Source: Spirodela intermedia
Taxonomy: Eukaryota > Streptophyta > Magnoliopsida > Alismatales > Araceae
Length of the DNA stretch: 64,000 nt
NCBI GenBank assembly: GCA_902729315.2
Contig: LR746265.1
Span: 7,074,892 to 7,138,891 of the forward strand
Direction: 5' to 3'
Below, piece by piece: positions 12,735-28,400 of the stretch; position 1 is the stretch's first letter, and every line of letters begins with the position of its first letter. The notes below the pieces were generated by a model. The model did no database searches and was not told the origin of the DNA. It was given only the letters and a program-made list of their open reading frames with translations. Position numbers and translations under genes: made by a program.

Positions 12735-13447
12735 TCTCATGCTGTTCATGGAGGTCACATATGCAACCAATGAGTAACACAGTTGACCGATGAGTTCATA
12801 TGTCGTTCAGAAGAACTTTCCTCAGCTTGCGCTCAGTCTGATTCATCCATGGCGTCTGCATGCCTGGGAAAACGGACCATCATGCCATTAAAGACGTGGC
12901 GCTTTGTAGGTTACATTCTTGGGAACATCATACGTGATAAGCCATTGCTTGAATGGGCAAATTATTTAATGGAGAAAAATGTGAATTTTATAAGTCTGAT
13001 TCATGAGAAACATGAACTTATGTTAATTAAATCTATAAAATATCTCAATATCCACGGTGGCCTTTTGGGCACGTTGGCAGATGAGGTGGTGTGCCATGTT
13101 GGCGATGTAGGAAGTATGCTGTGATGTTCCCAAAACTTTGGAAAATGGGGCAATATTGGGTGGACAAGGTAATCGGCCGAAGGTGTGGTGGGCCCAGATA
13201 ATGGGCCGGATCGGACTTGAAAGGGGTACAGGTGTCCGTTAGGCAGAGTGGATCACCAGGCGGGCATCGGCGGCGCAAATGCGACCGCCCGTTGTGGAGT
13301 CGGTAGATTCGCCACCGGCGGGTTGGGGGAGGGAGAAGAAGAGGAGCTCGGAGTGCGAGCAGAACGAGTGGTGGTTGTGCCAGTCCGGGCTCGCCGGGGC
13401 TGAAGAAACAGCTATCTCCGTCGAAATTCGGTTCCCCTCCGGCAGTC
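12735..13447. other. Intergenic region and probable promoter/leader of the DUF3754 gene
   Basis: The first half is probably 3' flank of the MADS gene and is AT-richer. From about 13150 it becomes GC-rich and holds TGGGCC motifs upstream of the DUF3754 start codon. No gene is seen. Confidence 0.55.
13187..13207 (+). promoter_or_regulatory. Paired site II / TCP-type motifs (TGGGCC)
   Basis: GTGGTGGGCCCA at 13185-13196 and ATGGGCC at 13201-13207 each hold TGGGCC. The first also contains GTGGGCCC, which fits the class I TCP site. Paired site II motifs are common in promoters of organelle-related and growth-linked plant genes. They lie about 250 bp upstream of the ATG. Confidence 0.5.
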
Positions 13448-16400
13448 ATGTTGCACTCCTTCCACGCTCCTGCCGGACCATCCATCTTCTCGCCCCGCCG
13501 GCGACGTGTTCCGGCCTCTTCTCTCCCCCGTCTCCGCGCCGTCTCTCTTACCGTCTGCCGCACGACGGCTTCCTCGAAGGGGCCCTCGGAGTTTGAGACC
13601 CTTAAATGCCAACTGGGTAGTGAGGATATGATCGAGGGAGGTAGTCCAGTCGTGGAGGAGTCTGGCGGCGGCGGGCCTCCTCCGCAGGTCGGCGAGGAAG
13701 ATGACTCGGATGTGGACGACGGGAAGCAGGGTATTTCGGGCATCTATGTACCGAGGCAGAAGTATATCCCCATCTCTAAGGAGGACCTCCTGGATGGCAT
13801 CCTCTCCATGTTCGAGTCGGAAAAAGATGCGGACGATTTCCGTCGCTTTGCAAAGTATGACCCCTCACCTGACCCGTTCTTTCATCATCCGCTGATAGTG
13901 GTTGTGGGGAGTTCATTCCTTCTGTCATGTAGAGTTTTCAAAGTTTTTTGTGTTCTGTGTTGGTATCAACACGCGTTTGCCATTAATTTTAATATAAATG
14001 GACAATAAGGAAAAAAAGCAGTCAGAAGGGTTCGAACGGAGAAATTATCTGAACTTGATTCATAAATCAACGTTGTGGGAAAATATTTAATGTGGGACAG
14101 AATGAAATGGCTTTATCTCCTGTGACTTGCATAAACTTTATTCAGCTTAATCAGAATGGTCATTGAAAGGAAATTACTGAATGACGCTAATTTAATTTTT
14201 ACATCTGTAGTTATTTTTTCTTTCATTAGGCCCATCCATGATTTTTAGCTGTATTTCCATTTGTATAGTGTGAATTATTTTATTTTCTTGGAATGTATTT
14301 GAAAATATATTCAAACAAATGGAGTCTTATTGTTTCATTCATAACTTTTCAGCTAAGCATGGTTGAATTTTTCTGCCATAAACCAAGTAGATCCTTCTGT
14401 TTTTTAATACTGAACAATGCTATCAAGCTGTCATAATTCTTTTTCGGATGATATCAATTGATCATAATACTAATCAAGATTTTATGTCTTATATTCCGTT
14501 AAAAGGTTATATAAGGACCTTTTTATGCAATATAGTTCTATACTAGGAAATAATTTGACATTGTTATACTTTACACAAGGGATGCTTGAATTGATGTGTG
14601 CTTTGAATCTAACATGAGAATTAAAAAAAATGTTCAAAATGTCTCAACTATATCTAGCATGAGATCTCATTCTGTGCGGTTAAAGCCTGAACTGAACGGG
14701 GAAAAACTGAGGACAACATCTCTGTGAAGTAGACATATACAGACCATATTTCGATATGAATTATTTTCTTTTAAAGGAGACTAAATATGTATCATATTTC
14801 CTTCTATGCTGTTTTCGCTAATTTCGCTTCCTTCACTCTTCTTCCTCCTTTGCCAGCTGGACCGACCTTGCGACTTTCCTCCCTTCCTCTTCTTGACCTT
14901 TGGCCCTTCCTCCTGAGACTTTGCCCAGGCGGAATTAGAGGAATCAGGGAATTCAAGATAGATAATTTATGGGTAACCCGCCCTCTCTCTCTTCCCTCCT
15001 TTAACTTTCGAGAGAAGATGCAGGTTTCCTGTTCAGATCGAATTGGAAAAATCTTTATTTGAAAGCAGAACTAGTTGGATCAGCCCACGAATATCCCTCC
15101 CAACCTCTTGGAAATATACGATCTATCCATAACATGTAAGCATTACCCTAGTGATTAACATGTATTTTTATTTGTACGTGTCATCTTCTGCCAGAGGCTT
15201 TGAACAGTCGAAAAAAATCTACATTGGAAAGTGTTTTGCAGTTTAAGTAACTTTTGAAGACGTCATTGAAATTTCTTTTTGGAACATGTAAATCATCTTT
15301 CAAAACCTTGTCTCATGAAGCTAAACATGTTGCTGGAGGACTGGACAGGGCCTTCAAAATTATAGGTATGAAGAAATCTTCTGTGTAAGGCAGTTTAAGC
15401 GCACATGCACGACATGCCATTAATTCTCTTTTTCAGTGGAAATAGTCTAGGAAGATATTTAATTATGTTAAGATGCGTTTATATCTCTAGAATCTTTCTA
15501 CCTTAGAGAAATTTCCATATTGGACATAATGTATTTTACTGGTTAATATATCTCTCAGCAATGAATTCTCCTCTTCTTTTTCTATTTTTTGTTAATTTTT
15601 TAATTTGGTGCTGTTGATTTTTTTCCCATCGTATGATTTGCAATTTATAAATGACTAGTTCACTGTTCTCAGTCTTGATATGAGGTCATTTACTTAATAA
15701 TTAACGTCTATATAATGTTTTGAATGGTTTTACACTAGCAGAATGATTAAAATACAGGTGCTTGGACTTGACTCTCCATGCTGAGCACAAGGGTGTCCTA
15801 GAAGAGATGCGAACCCACTATTCGCTTATGCATACTGAAGAAAAGAAGGAAAATATTGCTTCCTTCGGCAGATCAAAAACATTCTTGAGCAATCCGGAGT
15901 TTTTTTCTAAAGATGTACACGCAAAGGGAGTAAATGGAAAATCAATGGAAAACAGTGCAAAGCTCGAAAGTTTCTACAATGACTTCGATGTGAAATCCCT
16001 TTTTGGCTCATCCTCAGCAAGCAGGACAAAGACAGAAAAGGCATCCAGGTTTGTTTCCATAAATCCGGTACATAATTCTTAATATAATTTGTTTAAAATA
16101 TCCTGCAGAGGTGCTAAAAGGATAGTTGACTATGATTTCGTGTAAACTCTATTGACTATTTTATCTTGAATGGCATTATTATATAAGCTGCTACTTTGGA
16201 TATATTTTCCATCTTTAAGGATGGTGCTCAAGGAGCATAACATGTATGTAACCCTTCAGACTGCTAACTTCTTTGTTGGATGTATGGACGGGGTGCAATA
16301 TATAGATCCCAGCTCTCCACATTTGTAGAAACAGATGAGAAAAGATATAGAGGAGCATCTCAAAACAATAGTGTGTCCTCACCTGTTCTCTGTTTAGATG

Positions 16401-19400
16401 TTTTGGTTATATTTCCATTGTATCTATAGAGTAAACAATGTCTAAAGACAATAACTAGATCTCTAGGCTGGACGAAACTCAAAAGTGCTGTGCCAAATAA
16501 AGAGGGAAATGTGGAGAGTAATTTGTGCATACGACAGAATTGATTTGGGAAAGACGTTGCTTCCTAACATGCGGCTGTCTTTAGTCCTGTATGTTTTTTC
16601 ATTACAACAAAATAGTGATGAAGTATTAAAATAGTCCGTTTAACAACAAATACTCTTGTTTGGGTAACATGGGATGAAGGATGAGCCAGCAAGCGGTTTC
16701 TGGTGTTTTCTGTGTACAAGTTACACTTTGTGGAGAATCTTTTCACATGGTCTTAGAATAAGATCACACATTGATCTACTGTCTCGATATCATTGAAAAA
16801 TCTAAAGCCTTGTCATTCCCTGATTGTGGTGAACCATTTTGTCACAGATTGCATTCTCCCATGGGATGTCCCTGGGATATCTGACACCCTAACTCAAATT
16901 TATGGTGTCAGATAACCTCCATCAAGGATGAAGTGATATCCTGACCTTACATTTAATTCCTATCCTTCCCTGTGTGCATCCTATGCTAATTTGAGGTTGA
17001 AGAATTTTGGAGTTAATAGAAGGGTGAAGAAGAAACTCTTTTATATTTTTGTTCCTTAATAAGGGTGTGTGCTGGCCGTATTATTAACTTCCTTGTATTG
17101 CGCGTACGTAATTATGGTATAGTTATAAATATTAAGTCCTATTAGGATAATTATATAATTAGTGGCATAAATGAACAAAGGACAAAGTGCTAATTTCTAA
17201 ATAAGGAGGTTACTAATGCCTGACTTGAGTTTTTGGATTCATTTAACCTCGGACCCTGCATACAGTTGAATGTAAATCTTCCAAGGCTTCACCACAGGTT
17301 GTGCATAGATATATTTAATGTGAAGCTTCTGTTGGTATCCAAATGATGAAGTTGTATAATATTTGACTGCCTGAGGGGGAACGTAGGGAATTCACTTCAC
17401 TCTCTAAGATTTCTACGAAGACCATTTTTCTTGAATACTTCTTATCGTAATAAATTTTATTCTGTTTAAATTGATGTGCAGACTTGTAACAATTTCCAAT
17501 AACACGAGCAACCACATTAGTTTCTGAGTTATATGTTTGTCATTATTTTAAAACAATGTAGTCATATTACGTTGGTATCTAAGGGCATAATTGCTTATTG
17601 CAACTTGGACCAATGATTCCACATCGAGCTGAGATTGTCCCTCTAATCAGAAAGGGTTGGGGATCCCTAGAACTTGTGAAGTAATCAAATGGTTGAGATG
17701 CAACTCATCACCCAGTTAATCCACCGCTAGTATGTAATAGCCTGTCTCTTGGGTGGCTTGCACCCTGGACGGTGCAGTAGAGCCAGTGTGGGCTCAGCAG
17801 TTGGCCTATGTTTCTTACGCATGTTTAGAGGGAGGATTGATTCCAGTAGTCTCACTGCACTGACCGTAGTAAACTTCTGTTTGAGCCCTGCCAAGGAAAT
17901 GGCTCCTTTGACACAATGCAAACTAGTTCCATCATATGCTTTCTCAAAATCGTGCTAATAAAACTGCACAACCATCCTACTTTTTTTATCAGTGGATTGG
18001 TTTCTAGTAACTTCCTTCCATGAAAGTTGGTTGGCTTCTATCAAAAATTTATCTACCACCTTTTTCAATCTATTAGAGTCTTTTTTATTATCTCTCAGCA
18101 ACCTTTGATAAAGAGAATTTGTCTAAAATCAGCAAGTTTTTCATCTCTTTATTTCGTGGTAATTAGGATCACAGAGGTAGAATACAAATCACGACTGCTT
18201 TGTACTCTCATCTGAAATTTATGAAATTTATGTACCAGTTCATGAGATTGTCTTTCAAAATCTCCCAAAAAGATCAAAACAGACACAAAGAAATACCAGC
18301 ATAAATACCAGACCACCATATTGTAATCAATCCTTTGAAAGAGAGAAAAGGTCCTTTCTGTTTGAAGTTGATGTTTTCCCCACGGGCGCGAGGGTGGTTT
18401 TTCCGGTGCACTGGACCTAGTTCAATCTACAACAATAATAAGCACAGCATCCTTCACGTCTTCAATCGTGAGACGTTAATCAGAAGACATTTATCTATGT
18501 AAATCAGTACAGCAAACAGAGATGGAGATAAATAATTTATCGAAAATTAAGCTTTTATATTTTCTCCGCCCTCCACAATCTGACCTGCAATTTCAATTTG
18601 ATCAATTTTCAGTTTCTCGCCCTTTAAGGTTGCCACTGGATGAAATAATTTGAACTCAGGTCACCTTTTTAATACACAAGTCTTTAGCCTTTGCCGCCTT
18701 TTTATTTTGTCCTTAAGTAATCTTCTATAATTTTTTTCCCCGAATGTGGATGTGATTTTGCTTCTTTAGGGTGTAGTATGTTCATTACGTTGACTTTCTA
18801 TTTTATGGCACTGATTATTGTTATGCTTTTCAGCGTTATTCCTACACACTTTCAGCATACGTTCATGAAACTTTTACGCAATGCTCAGTTTGAAGAATTA
18901 TCAGCTGAGGATTTGCTCCTGACATATGCATTGAATACTGATTACTTGTTAACTTTACCTATATATGTTGATTGGAAAAAGGCTTCTGAATCAAATGCAA
19001 TAATATTCAGGTAACATCTCTCAATTCATTATTCAGTTTCTCATCAAACTGAAACTTTACCAGTAAGATTAGTTAGAGCCTTTGACTGTTATGCTTCATC
19101 ATTACCGTTATTTTGTAGCGTCTTAAATTAAATTCACTATTTATGGACCTGATAAGGCATTAGTGGGCATGCTTAGTTAGAGCACTTTTATTTTGCATAT
19201 CTTAATATGGGGTTATTTCTGCAACTTTCTCTTTGAAGTGTGTAGATAGATTGAACAGGAGATAATTCCTCTTAGTATGCACAGCCTCATGGTCTGGTCT
19301 GAACTGTGCAATCTCTTCTCTGCTTTCTTCTCTTGTTTTATCAATCCTTGCTGCTTTTTTGCCAGGAATTGTAGCGCTGAATGGTCCAGGATCTGATCCA

Positions 19401-22400
19401 GAACTAGTCTTAAATCTCTCAATTAGACCTTGCCAAAAAAGGAATTTCTTTCATGTGGCAACTGATTCATGGTTCCAAAAAATGCTAAACCCCCTCTGCT
19501 TCTCAACTAATGGACTCTCGTCTCTTCCCTATTATTTCCCTCTACTTTTAATGATGGACTACCTGGGTTTCATCATCATATTGATAATCCTGTTTTTGTA
19601 TAAAAAGCCCTGTTCGTAAATCAAATGTGTTCGAGAGCAAAAAATTACACAAAATTCCCGATTTAGAGATCCGAGTTACTCACCGGTGGGTTTTTTCTTG
19701 AAGTAGTTATGCAAAACATAGAAGGATTTCTTGTTGTGCTTCAATTAGATTGGGCGTAACTATACAAAACAATTTCATCATCCCGAATTATATAAAAATG
19801 TTGATCCCTTAATGTCGTCTCAATTCTCCTCTAATTGCCTCCAAAACAAATGTCTTAATGTTAATTTCCCTTTAATTATAATTAATACAAATATGAAGGT
19901 TTTCCTAATTGAATCATTTGAGTGTCTAATTAGGTAAGGCCATGTATGGGTTTATTTCTCTTTTGGTATTTAGTGTGGTACACAAGTTAATTAGAATGTC
20001 TGAAATCCAATTTAGGATAATTTGCTCAAGTATAGCTTTTATGGTTTGATGACTGGTATATTTGTTTTTATGATTATGATTCCAGAATTAAATTTAAACG
20101 GTTAAACAGAATTTATTTTTTTTGTTATCACACTGTTATCCTATTTTGATAAGTGGAACGAAGGTACATCTAATAAAGGTTAAGGGGTCATGATTTTAGT
20201 TAATTAAGCTTTTCTTGCTAGACTTATTTTCATTATAAATTTCTGTTTCACTATGATTAATGTTTATATCGACTATGGATAAAATATATTCATCAATTTA
20301 ATTTATCTTGTACCACTTTTGATTTAGTAATCATAAAATGTACTAGGATCATCATAAAAATAATTTCCTTTGTAAATTTGGTTTCCTTGGTTATATTAGG
20401 AAACATGAGTTTTATTACTATTTAGAATATTTTTTTTCGTTTTCTTTGTTTAATAGTTTACATGTCATCCAGGCGTGGCTATGCTACAGAGAGGCAAAAG
20501 GGTTTTCTCATCATAGAAAAGTTGGATTATCTACAATCGAGGCTTCTACAGAAAATCTTGTTCAATATTTCAAGGCCAGTGAAAAGGCTTAGTATTTGGA
20601 TAAATGAGGTCACTCTACACTTTCGTGTTATTTTTTGATCTCCATTTTTTTATAATTTTAAATAAATTACTTCCATGAATTATGAATTTTCTTGTTCTTC
20701 CTCTTATGCTGGATATGAAAGGACACTTTCTCAAAATTGTTGAGTAGGTCTATGTTCTTGTCACTATTAAAAACACATGGTTTATGTTCTTATTGTGCTG
20801 TCCTTTCTCTGGTCAGTGGAATGCACCTCTTTATTCAAATGAGAATTTTACGATGAAAGTTCAAAATTTGCCACCATAATGGATGGACAGATCCCACAAC
20901 CCAGTTACAGATGAAATTTTCGTTGACATCCTAAAATAATATGAAAACAACTGTTGTTTGCTGACCCATGTCTGATCAGCCCGTAATGAATATATTGCTT
21001 TGTTGCAACAGTGAGAACTTTTAAACAATGTGTTATGATATCAAGTCACATAAGAATCATCATGAGAGAAAGTTGGATGTAAGGATATCACCATAAAGGA
21101 AATTTTAACTAGTTTGACAATACCGTATTAGTGTCTTACAATTTTGTGGTACATATACATTTCATACGAAATCATATTTCTTATAATCATTCCGTATGTT
21201 ATGCAAACCTAAAAGTGTTTTACTTATTTGCTAAGTTCTACATCAAGTCAACCTTGAATTTGTAATCCTTCTCCTGCAGAAGAAGAATATGGAACAAATC
21301 TTCTGACTCAGTAGTTTTGTGCTCATATATTGAGCTAAACAATGCATGCCACTTACGTATAACATGGCATGAAAGACGTGGCAACCTTTTTTATTATTTC
21401 ACGATACTGGAATCATCATTGTAAAACCTCAGAAAAAAGTTAAATATCTTGGTCAAATTAAGAGGGGAAATTTCTCAAATTAGTGATTAGTAAACATGAA
21501 ACCTTGCGATAGTGAGAGATATTCAATTTTTTTCTTGAAATATCCTATTATTCCCTGTTAACATCAAATATTGTATCCTCTACGTGTCGTTTTGTAAAAT
21601 GTTTGCAAAATTCAACATAGGACAAGCCTCATCATGTAGTTTCTTCTTTACTGTGTTGTTAATTCATTTCTGGTAAGTGTAAGACGCCATAGCAGACATC
21701 AATAGCTGACACTAGTCTTAAATCCTCCCCTGTTCTTCTCCTTCCACTCCACCATCAAGCTCAAAACCATAAGAGTATTTATGTCATTCAACCGAGTATA
21801 CAGAGAAGAAAATATATACAGCCGTTAAAGAATCTGGTGTCTCTCTTCCTTCCCCGATCCTCAAGTTTAAAGGCCATCCATAAAGGAATTGGTTGGTCAT
21901 TGAATTGAACATGCAGAAAATAAGTTGATGAATATACCTGAAGATGCTACTGTTCAAATTGTCTTAACTTAATTTAAAATTTGAGGAAGAGCACGAGGTA
22001 CAAGAGTACAAAATTGTGTCTCCTTTCAGTTAAGGTATCATCAGGTTCTACAAAACTTTCATTATTGGGTTAGCCATACACTTCACATGGTTCTAGCGAT
22101 TTACATGGCATCATCAAATGATACAAGTCTTGGATAAGAATCTACGATGCACTGGAACGCCCTTGTTGATGATCCCTTACTCCAACAGCATCTAGGGTTC
22201 CTCTAACAATGCGCTATCTCACACTGTGTAAATTCTTTACCCTTCCTCCTCTCACTAGTATTACAGAATGTTTTACTGAATTATGGCCAGTACCAGGTAT
22301 ATAAGAAATGATTTAAAATCTAGACGTTAATCATACTCTGGCAACTTTGCATACGGCAGAATTTATTATAAACCCGTTTTATTTTGCTGGGGCGGCTTTA

Positions 22401-25400
22401 GAAACCAGCATCAGGGCATTTCATTTTCCCTGGACAACGTATGGGTATTCATCAGTAGTATTTTAAAACAAAAGAGTGAAGCCGTCAAAACTAATAGGAA
22501 AAAACCCTGCCATTTTCAAACTGTCGAAGACTATAAATTCCATAAGTTATCAAATCGTTCATTGACATCTAATTAGATGACAGGCTCTGTTGCCATAAAA
22601 CACAGAGCCTTTGAAAAAATCAACGAATATTTTCTGAGGCGCATTAAACATGCATAAATTGTATCCATATGAAGATATGTATTTCTAAAGACTCTTCCTT
22701 ACAGTATTTTAGTGTTAAATCCACAGGTGCTCTAGAGTCACCCTGAGGCTCTTTTGAATGCACAGGTGTTAAATACACAGGTGAATGGAGAAATCGTTAG
22801 GCTCTGTCTGGAATGACCTTGCAGAGAGTATCTTTCCAAATTCGTTGGCATCTTGAAATAGGTAGCCTTCTGGTGTATCAGTCCAGTACGGAGATTAACA
22901 CCTAGATGATCGACTTGGGTAGTCAAACCATTCTTTGTCCTGTGTTATAATACAAGAAATAAATGGGAAAATATACTGCCTTAACAATATTATAAGGATA
23001 GACCCTTTCCTTCATCGAGTAAACACTAATACTGTGCTTGTAATGCAGACGTATGATCATAAGATGTGCAGAGTTATTGGAAATTAAAGCTATTTTATTA
23101 AAAGCTTTACTTTTTAATGTGTCTGTCTGGCTGGCCATCATTATAGAGTATATCTGTCTTGTTTTCGACGTTTAACATTATATAAATTGTTATTAAGTTT
23201 TAACATTGTTTTTTTTTCATATCCAAGGCCTTAAAAAACCCTAGTCAAACAGACGAACTAAAAGGTCTGATCGAAAGAGCTAAGGGTTGGCTTGAGAAGC
23301 ACGGATTTCCAAAGGCCGTACACTCCCATTTTGAGGCTACATTCACCGATCAGCTGGAATATTCTCAACCAGAGGCTAGTGAGCTCCCAATCTGGCTTGC
23401 TTCACAAAGGGCATCGCTTCGTTACCAGGGATTTTTGTCGTCCATTGGACCTCGTGAAAGGCTTATGAGGAAATTCCTCACTTGGATTGGACTTATTCCT
23501 TCTATTCCAGAAGCATCAATAGATCACGACGCTGGAAGCAAAGTTTCTGAGATCTATCTGAGGTTTGCTCCATTCATTCCCAGTTTAAACTGCTATCCCT
23601 TCCACTAAAGTATATTATGTCTTGTCTGCATAAACGTACACACACGCACGCATGCACACATGCAGACAACACAAAAAGGGATTGGGTTTCCCCCTTGATC
23701 CAGTACGGCTTGTCTGATAGTTCCTAGTTGATTAGGTGGGATGATTCCTAGTTGTTAGAAAATTTCTCTTCAAATCCATTCCTATGACTTTCTATTGTAG
23801 ATGCGTTGGCTGTTTGCAAAGATGAAGATGCAGTTAATAGTGGTCTGTATGATAAGTTGACAATGTTTCTTGATGGCTTGATCTTGAAGATAGCTCTCCG
23901 TGCTTTGGCAGTGACAGATGACTTGCAAGTTAATGCCAATTCGATGATATCCGTCTGAGAGGGGGGAGAAAGAGAGAGAGATAAGAGGAGAATGCCCCTC
24001 GTGGAAGCAACCTTACCCTAGCTTGATGTCTCTTGAGAAAATTGGAGACGATCTGGACGAACCATTTTACTCCATAACGATATAAGAAGTGATTGATCAT
24101 TAGCTGGACATGAATAAATGATAGGCAGAGGAGAATAGATTTTTTAGCATCAGCATTAAATACCAAAAAAAATAACGTGAAAAAAGAGATGATATTCTCG
24201 GAGCGATGGTCTTTTGAATCAGATGCTAATCCATGATTTATGGAGTTAATCAGATCCATAGTGGGTTTGGATTGGGCCCAGATTTGTCCAGTTCGGGGGA
24301 TAGACCAGTTTGTTTCTAAAAAGATACCATGATTTACGTTAAAAATCTAGAATTTTAACGCTATGATTACTCAATGTCTCAGCACTGACAATAGCATAGG
24401 CTTCAGTGTTAGCTCCTTGAGCAAACAGTTGGTTAGATATGAAAATCATGTCTCGTTACATATCCCCTGTGGTTATAGCCTGGTGTAGGATCTTTCCTTT
24501 CATGCCAAAATAAAAAGATAAAATCTTAGAGCTCAATATCACGTTTCTCCTTGCACATCATCGGAGATAAAAGCCTTGTGCAACATCTTAACTTTCATGT
24601 CGAACTTAAAAGGTAAAATATTGATGCAGAACCAGTGATTTTGTGTTTCTTTTAATTGTTAAGTTTGAAAATTGAAAATAAGTTTTAGCTCATCTAAATG
24701 TAAGATATAGCGGCTAGCATCCAAATTCAAAGATGGAAATAAAGTAACTGGTATATGAGCACTATTTAGGTGAGATATTCGTATGCAGTTTGTCTGGACA
24801 GTTTTCTAGATAATTTTTAAGAGTGGCAGACGAATTATTAGGGGTTCAGTAGTCCTTAGGAAGAGATAAGTATCACGCATCTCTTCCCTCCTGATGGATT
24901 TTCTATTTCTGTCCGATATTTCTGACTAATTTTTATTGTGGAATACATGAAAGAAAAAGTTCTTTTGAGATCTTTCTATTCCAAATGTGGGACAAAAGAT
25001 GTTCCTAGTCCTTTGTCGGAAAACAAATTGAAAGACGTCTTGGGTAAATTCTTTTATCTCGAATTATTTGTCGTGAATAATAGGAAATTTTTGGTCCCTT
25101 TTCATTGATGCCTCACTAGAAGCCCCTGTGTGAAAACGTTGACATTCACCCATAGGTACAAGATCTGCGTTATTCCTATTGTTTATTTTATTTCCATTGA
25201 AACATCATACACTGGACAATATTTCTACTCACCTAATGAGTTTCATATATAAAAAATGTGGTTGGCAGGCCAAATTTCTTACCAAGAATGACGCTTACTG
25301 ACATATGGGAGCCTGCATCAATGGAAGCTTGTGGGAGTAACATATGGAAAATGCTGAAAACTGGTGTATCTATTATTTTTTCAAGATCAGTTCTCCAGGT

Positions 25401-28400
25401 TTGGTACTATCACGTCTTATGTGCAAATGTCTTTGGATCCTGTTTACTAATGAAAGTAGAACTGGAACGTGTTGTCACTAAGGATGATGATATATATTGG
25501 TGGTTTCAGCTCGATCACCCAAGTCTTGGTGAGAAGAGACCGTTATGTTTTAGTAACGGACACATAATATTTCACTCTCACAAACATCAGAATTAGCTGA
25601 ATTTATTGATCGTTGAAAATGATGTTTTTCAATATTTCTTCTTACAATTTATCATCCTGTGACTGTGGTTAATGATAGATGTTTAAAAAGAGCTGTTACT
25701 AGCTTGTGCTATCAAAGTTGTAAATGGAAGAATCCTATGGTCAACTAATCTTTCTTGTTATGCCTGAACGAGCTTGTGCTCGAAAACTCTAGCTTTTCTT
25801 TCTATGGATATAAACATGATGAAATATCATAATAGGTTTAAAAAATTAGCATACTTCTTAGAAATTACACTTTACATCAAATAGCATCAGAATCAAGATA
25901 TACCTAAAAGTATTCCTAGTTTTCTCCATTGAAGGATATTCTGAAATGAACATTAGTTACTGGGAAAAATATCTTTGAATTAAATCCAGCCGAACGACTG
26001 AAAGTTGGCTCTAAAAAGCTTGCCTAGTTGTTTTTTTTGGTCTGTCATCTGCATAAGAAGCTCTGGTTGGAAGAATGGGACTGACACCCTTCTGTTAGCT
26101 AAGTCACGAGAAATTGGTCATATATTTTATCTGAGATTCGCATTATGTTGACTAAAAAGTCAATTGAGCTCTAAGATATTCTATTAAAATGAGATCACCA
26201 TTTATCTCCATAGATTAGCTAATTTGTCTTGACGACATAGCACACGCTCGGGAATAAATGGTTCATCTTTAGGACTCGTCAGAGAAGAGTACAGCCACCT
26301 TACTTTGCAGTGTTTTATCCTAACGTGCTGATTGATGTGAAAATAATGAGAAAAATACAGGTATCTCTTCAATTTCAAGTTAGACACTAATTTTAGAACA
26401 GCTGATGAAATCCTGGAGGTATCTGGTAGCTCTGGTAGCTCTGGTAGCTCTGGTAGCTCATTCAATTCATGTGTTGCTATTCTTGAATTGAATAATTAAT
26501 AAAAGAAATGGAATTACGGAAAAGGGAGGAACTAGAACTAGACCAATGTGGTGAACTAGAATAACAATCACTGCAACCATATTTGGAGCATACTTGTCAA
26601 ACTAAAACCAAATTGTAATCTCTCTCTTTTAGAGAAACGAGGGGATCAAATTAACTCAGTTACGGTATAAATCAACTTGGCTCCAATTTGTAAAAGTCTA
26701 CGGGAATAATACTTTTCAAGATACTTGAATTGTGAAACTAAGCCTTGCATGATTCTTAGTTTTGGGATCTTAAAGCTTTGATCACGCTGCTTCATGTCAT
26801 TCGAGGCTAAACTGGCTCAGACAGTATGGTACAACCACTGATTTTATCCGCTGTGGATTTATCATGGGTCTGCCAAGGTGAGCAGTTAGTGTGATCATGG
26901 ACGAACTTAAGTACTCACCCCAGAACGATGTAAACTTTTGTTTTAACAGAAATTATCGTTGAAAATCTCTGAATCTTTGGGACCCCTTTCTCACCCTTGT
27001 GCTTGAAAAGATATATTTATTGACATTTTGCCTTTCAAGTATTGTTTCGCATACTAACAAGTGAAATAGAGACGGATATGACACTAGTTTCACCTAGCAT
27101 CATTGGCTCCCAAAGATTACTTCCGAGTACCCACATCTTATTAATAAAATTTTCAATTCAACTTTATTTCAGGAGCCAGCATTCCAAGAATTGATTCTTC
27201 TTTATACTGAAGAAGTCGTTCAGAGTGATTCTGAGAAGAGCGAAGCTAGGCCATTGCAATTGAAAATATACGAGAGAATACCCTATCCTGAGCTTCCAGT
27301 AAGTTCATAATCACTAATCTTATATTATATTAATGTTTTTCTATTTTGTTCATGGATCAAGGAGAATTCATTTTTGCTTTAAATATTATCGAGTGCATTC
27401 ATATGTCAAGAGTGTGGCGTACACTTTTTTATTTCGTGATGTGAATATTAAAACGTTCACATTATTTATTCTCATTTTTTTCATTTTGCTTCCTTGCAGG
27501 TCGTTTTTCCCCACAAGAAACTATCATTCCGGATATTGGATACGGTATAATCACAATAGGATTCAATCACTGTCATAATTTCAATCTCCATTATTTTTAG
27601 TTTTAAATTTTAAAGATTAGCGAAAGCCGTGGTGAAGGGTAGTCAAATAATTTCATGTGGAACTTTATTTGAACTTTCTTTTATACAAGCGGCTTATTGA
27701 CCGGAGTTTAGAAGATAAATTGTTCTTTTGAACTTGATTTAAAATCAATGGTTAAAAAAAAACTATTATGTTTTATGAGATCCTAATAGCAATATTGGAG
27801 CTGCATTAGTATGTGCTTTGGTTTGGTTTGAGTGTGGTGGTACATCATATGATAACTAGGAGAAGGAACTCCCTTGGAAGCATTACTTCTAATATGTAAT
27901 AATTTACTGCAGTTTATAAATTTTACAACATTTACACCCAGCTGATTGTTTATTCTACATGATTTTTGTAGGTACGCTTGGATGTTGCGAGCATATTGGG
28001 ACTTTTAGCTTACTTTGTCAATTACAAATTTGAGAATATTCTCTCATCTCCGTATGAAACAAATCTTTTGTTATCATTTGAGTTCTGTCATCAAGGGACC
28101 ACATATTGCACCCACGTTCCACTTAAAACATAGGCCTAGTGATGATCCTATAATGATTGAAATAAATTTATGATTGTTGATCAGAAAGAAGTGAAATAAT
28201 AGATGCAATATAGAATGAAAAGTTATGAGACTCTTGATGAAAGTTACTTCAACGAAAGTAAATATTGAAACAGAATGTGCAATTTTATATTGGATATTCA
28301 TTTTTATTTTCTATTCAATTGGTGATTTCGTTTAACTTTACAGGCTAATGGAATTGTTTCAATGCTAAAGTTTGAGACTGGAGTGGAAATGGTAGAAAGT

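Noticed and set aside
13045-13743. 232-residue minus-strand frame at the start of the DUF3754 gene
   Set aside because: It covers the promoter and transit-peptide exon in antisense, is Pro/Arg/Ser-rich and matches no known family. The sense exon splices in frame to the rest of the gene.
17727-17958. Overlapping frames on both strands in intron 2 of the DUF3754 gene
   Set aside because: Short, no family recognised, and no sign that either is an extra exon.
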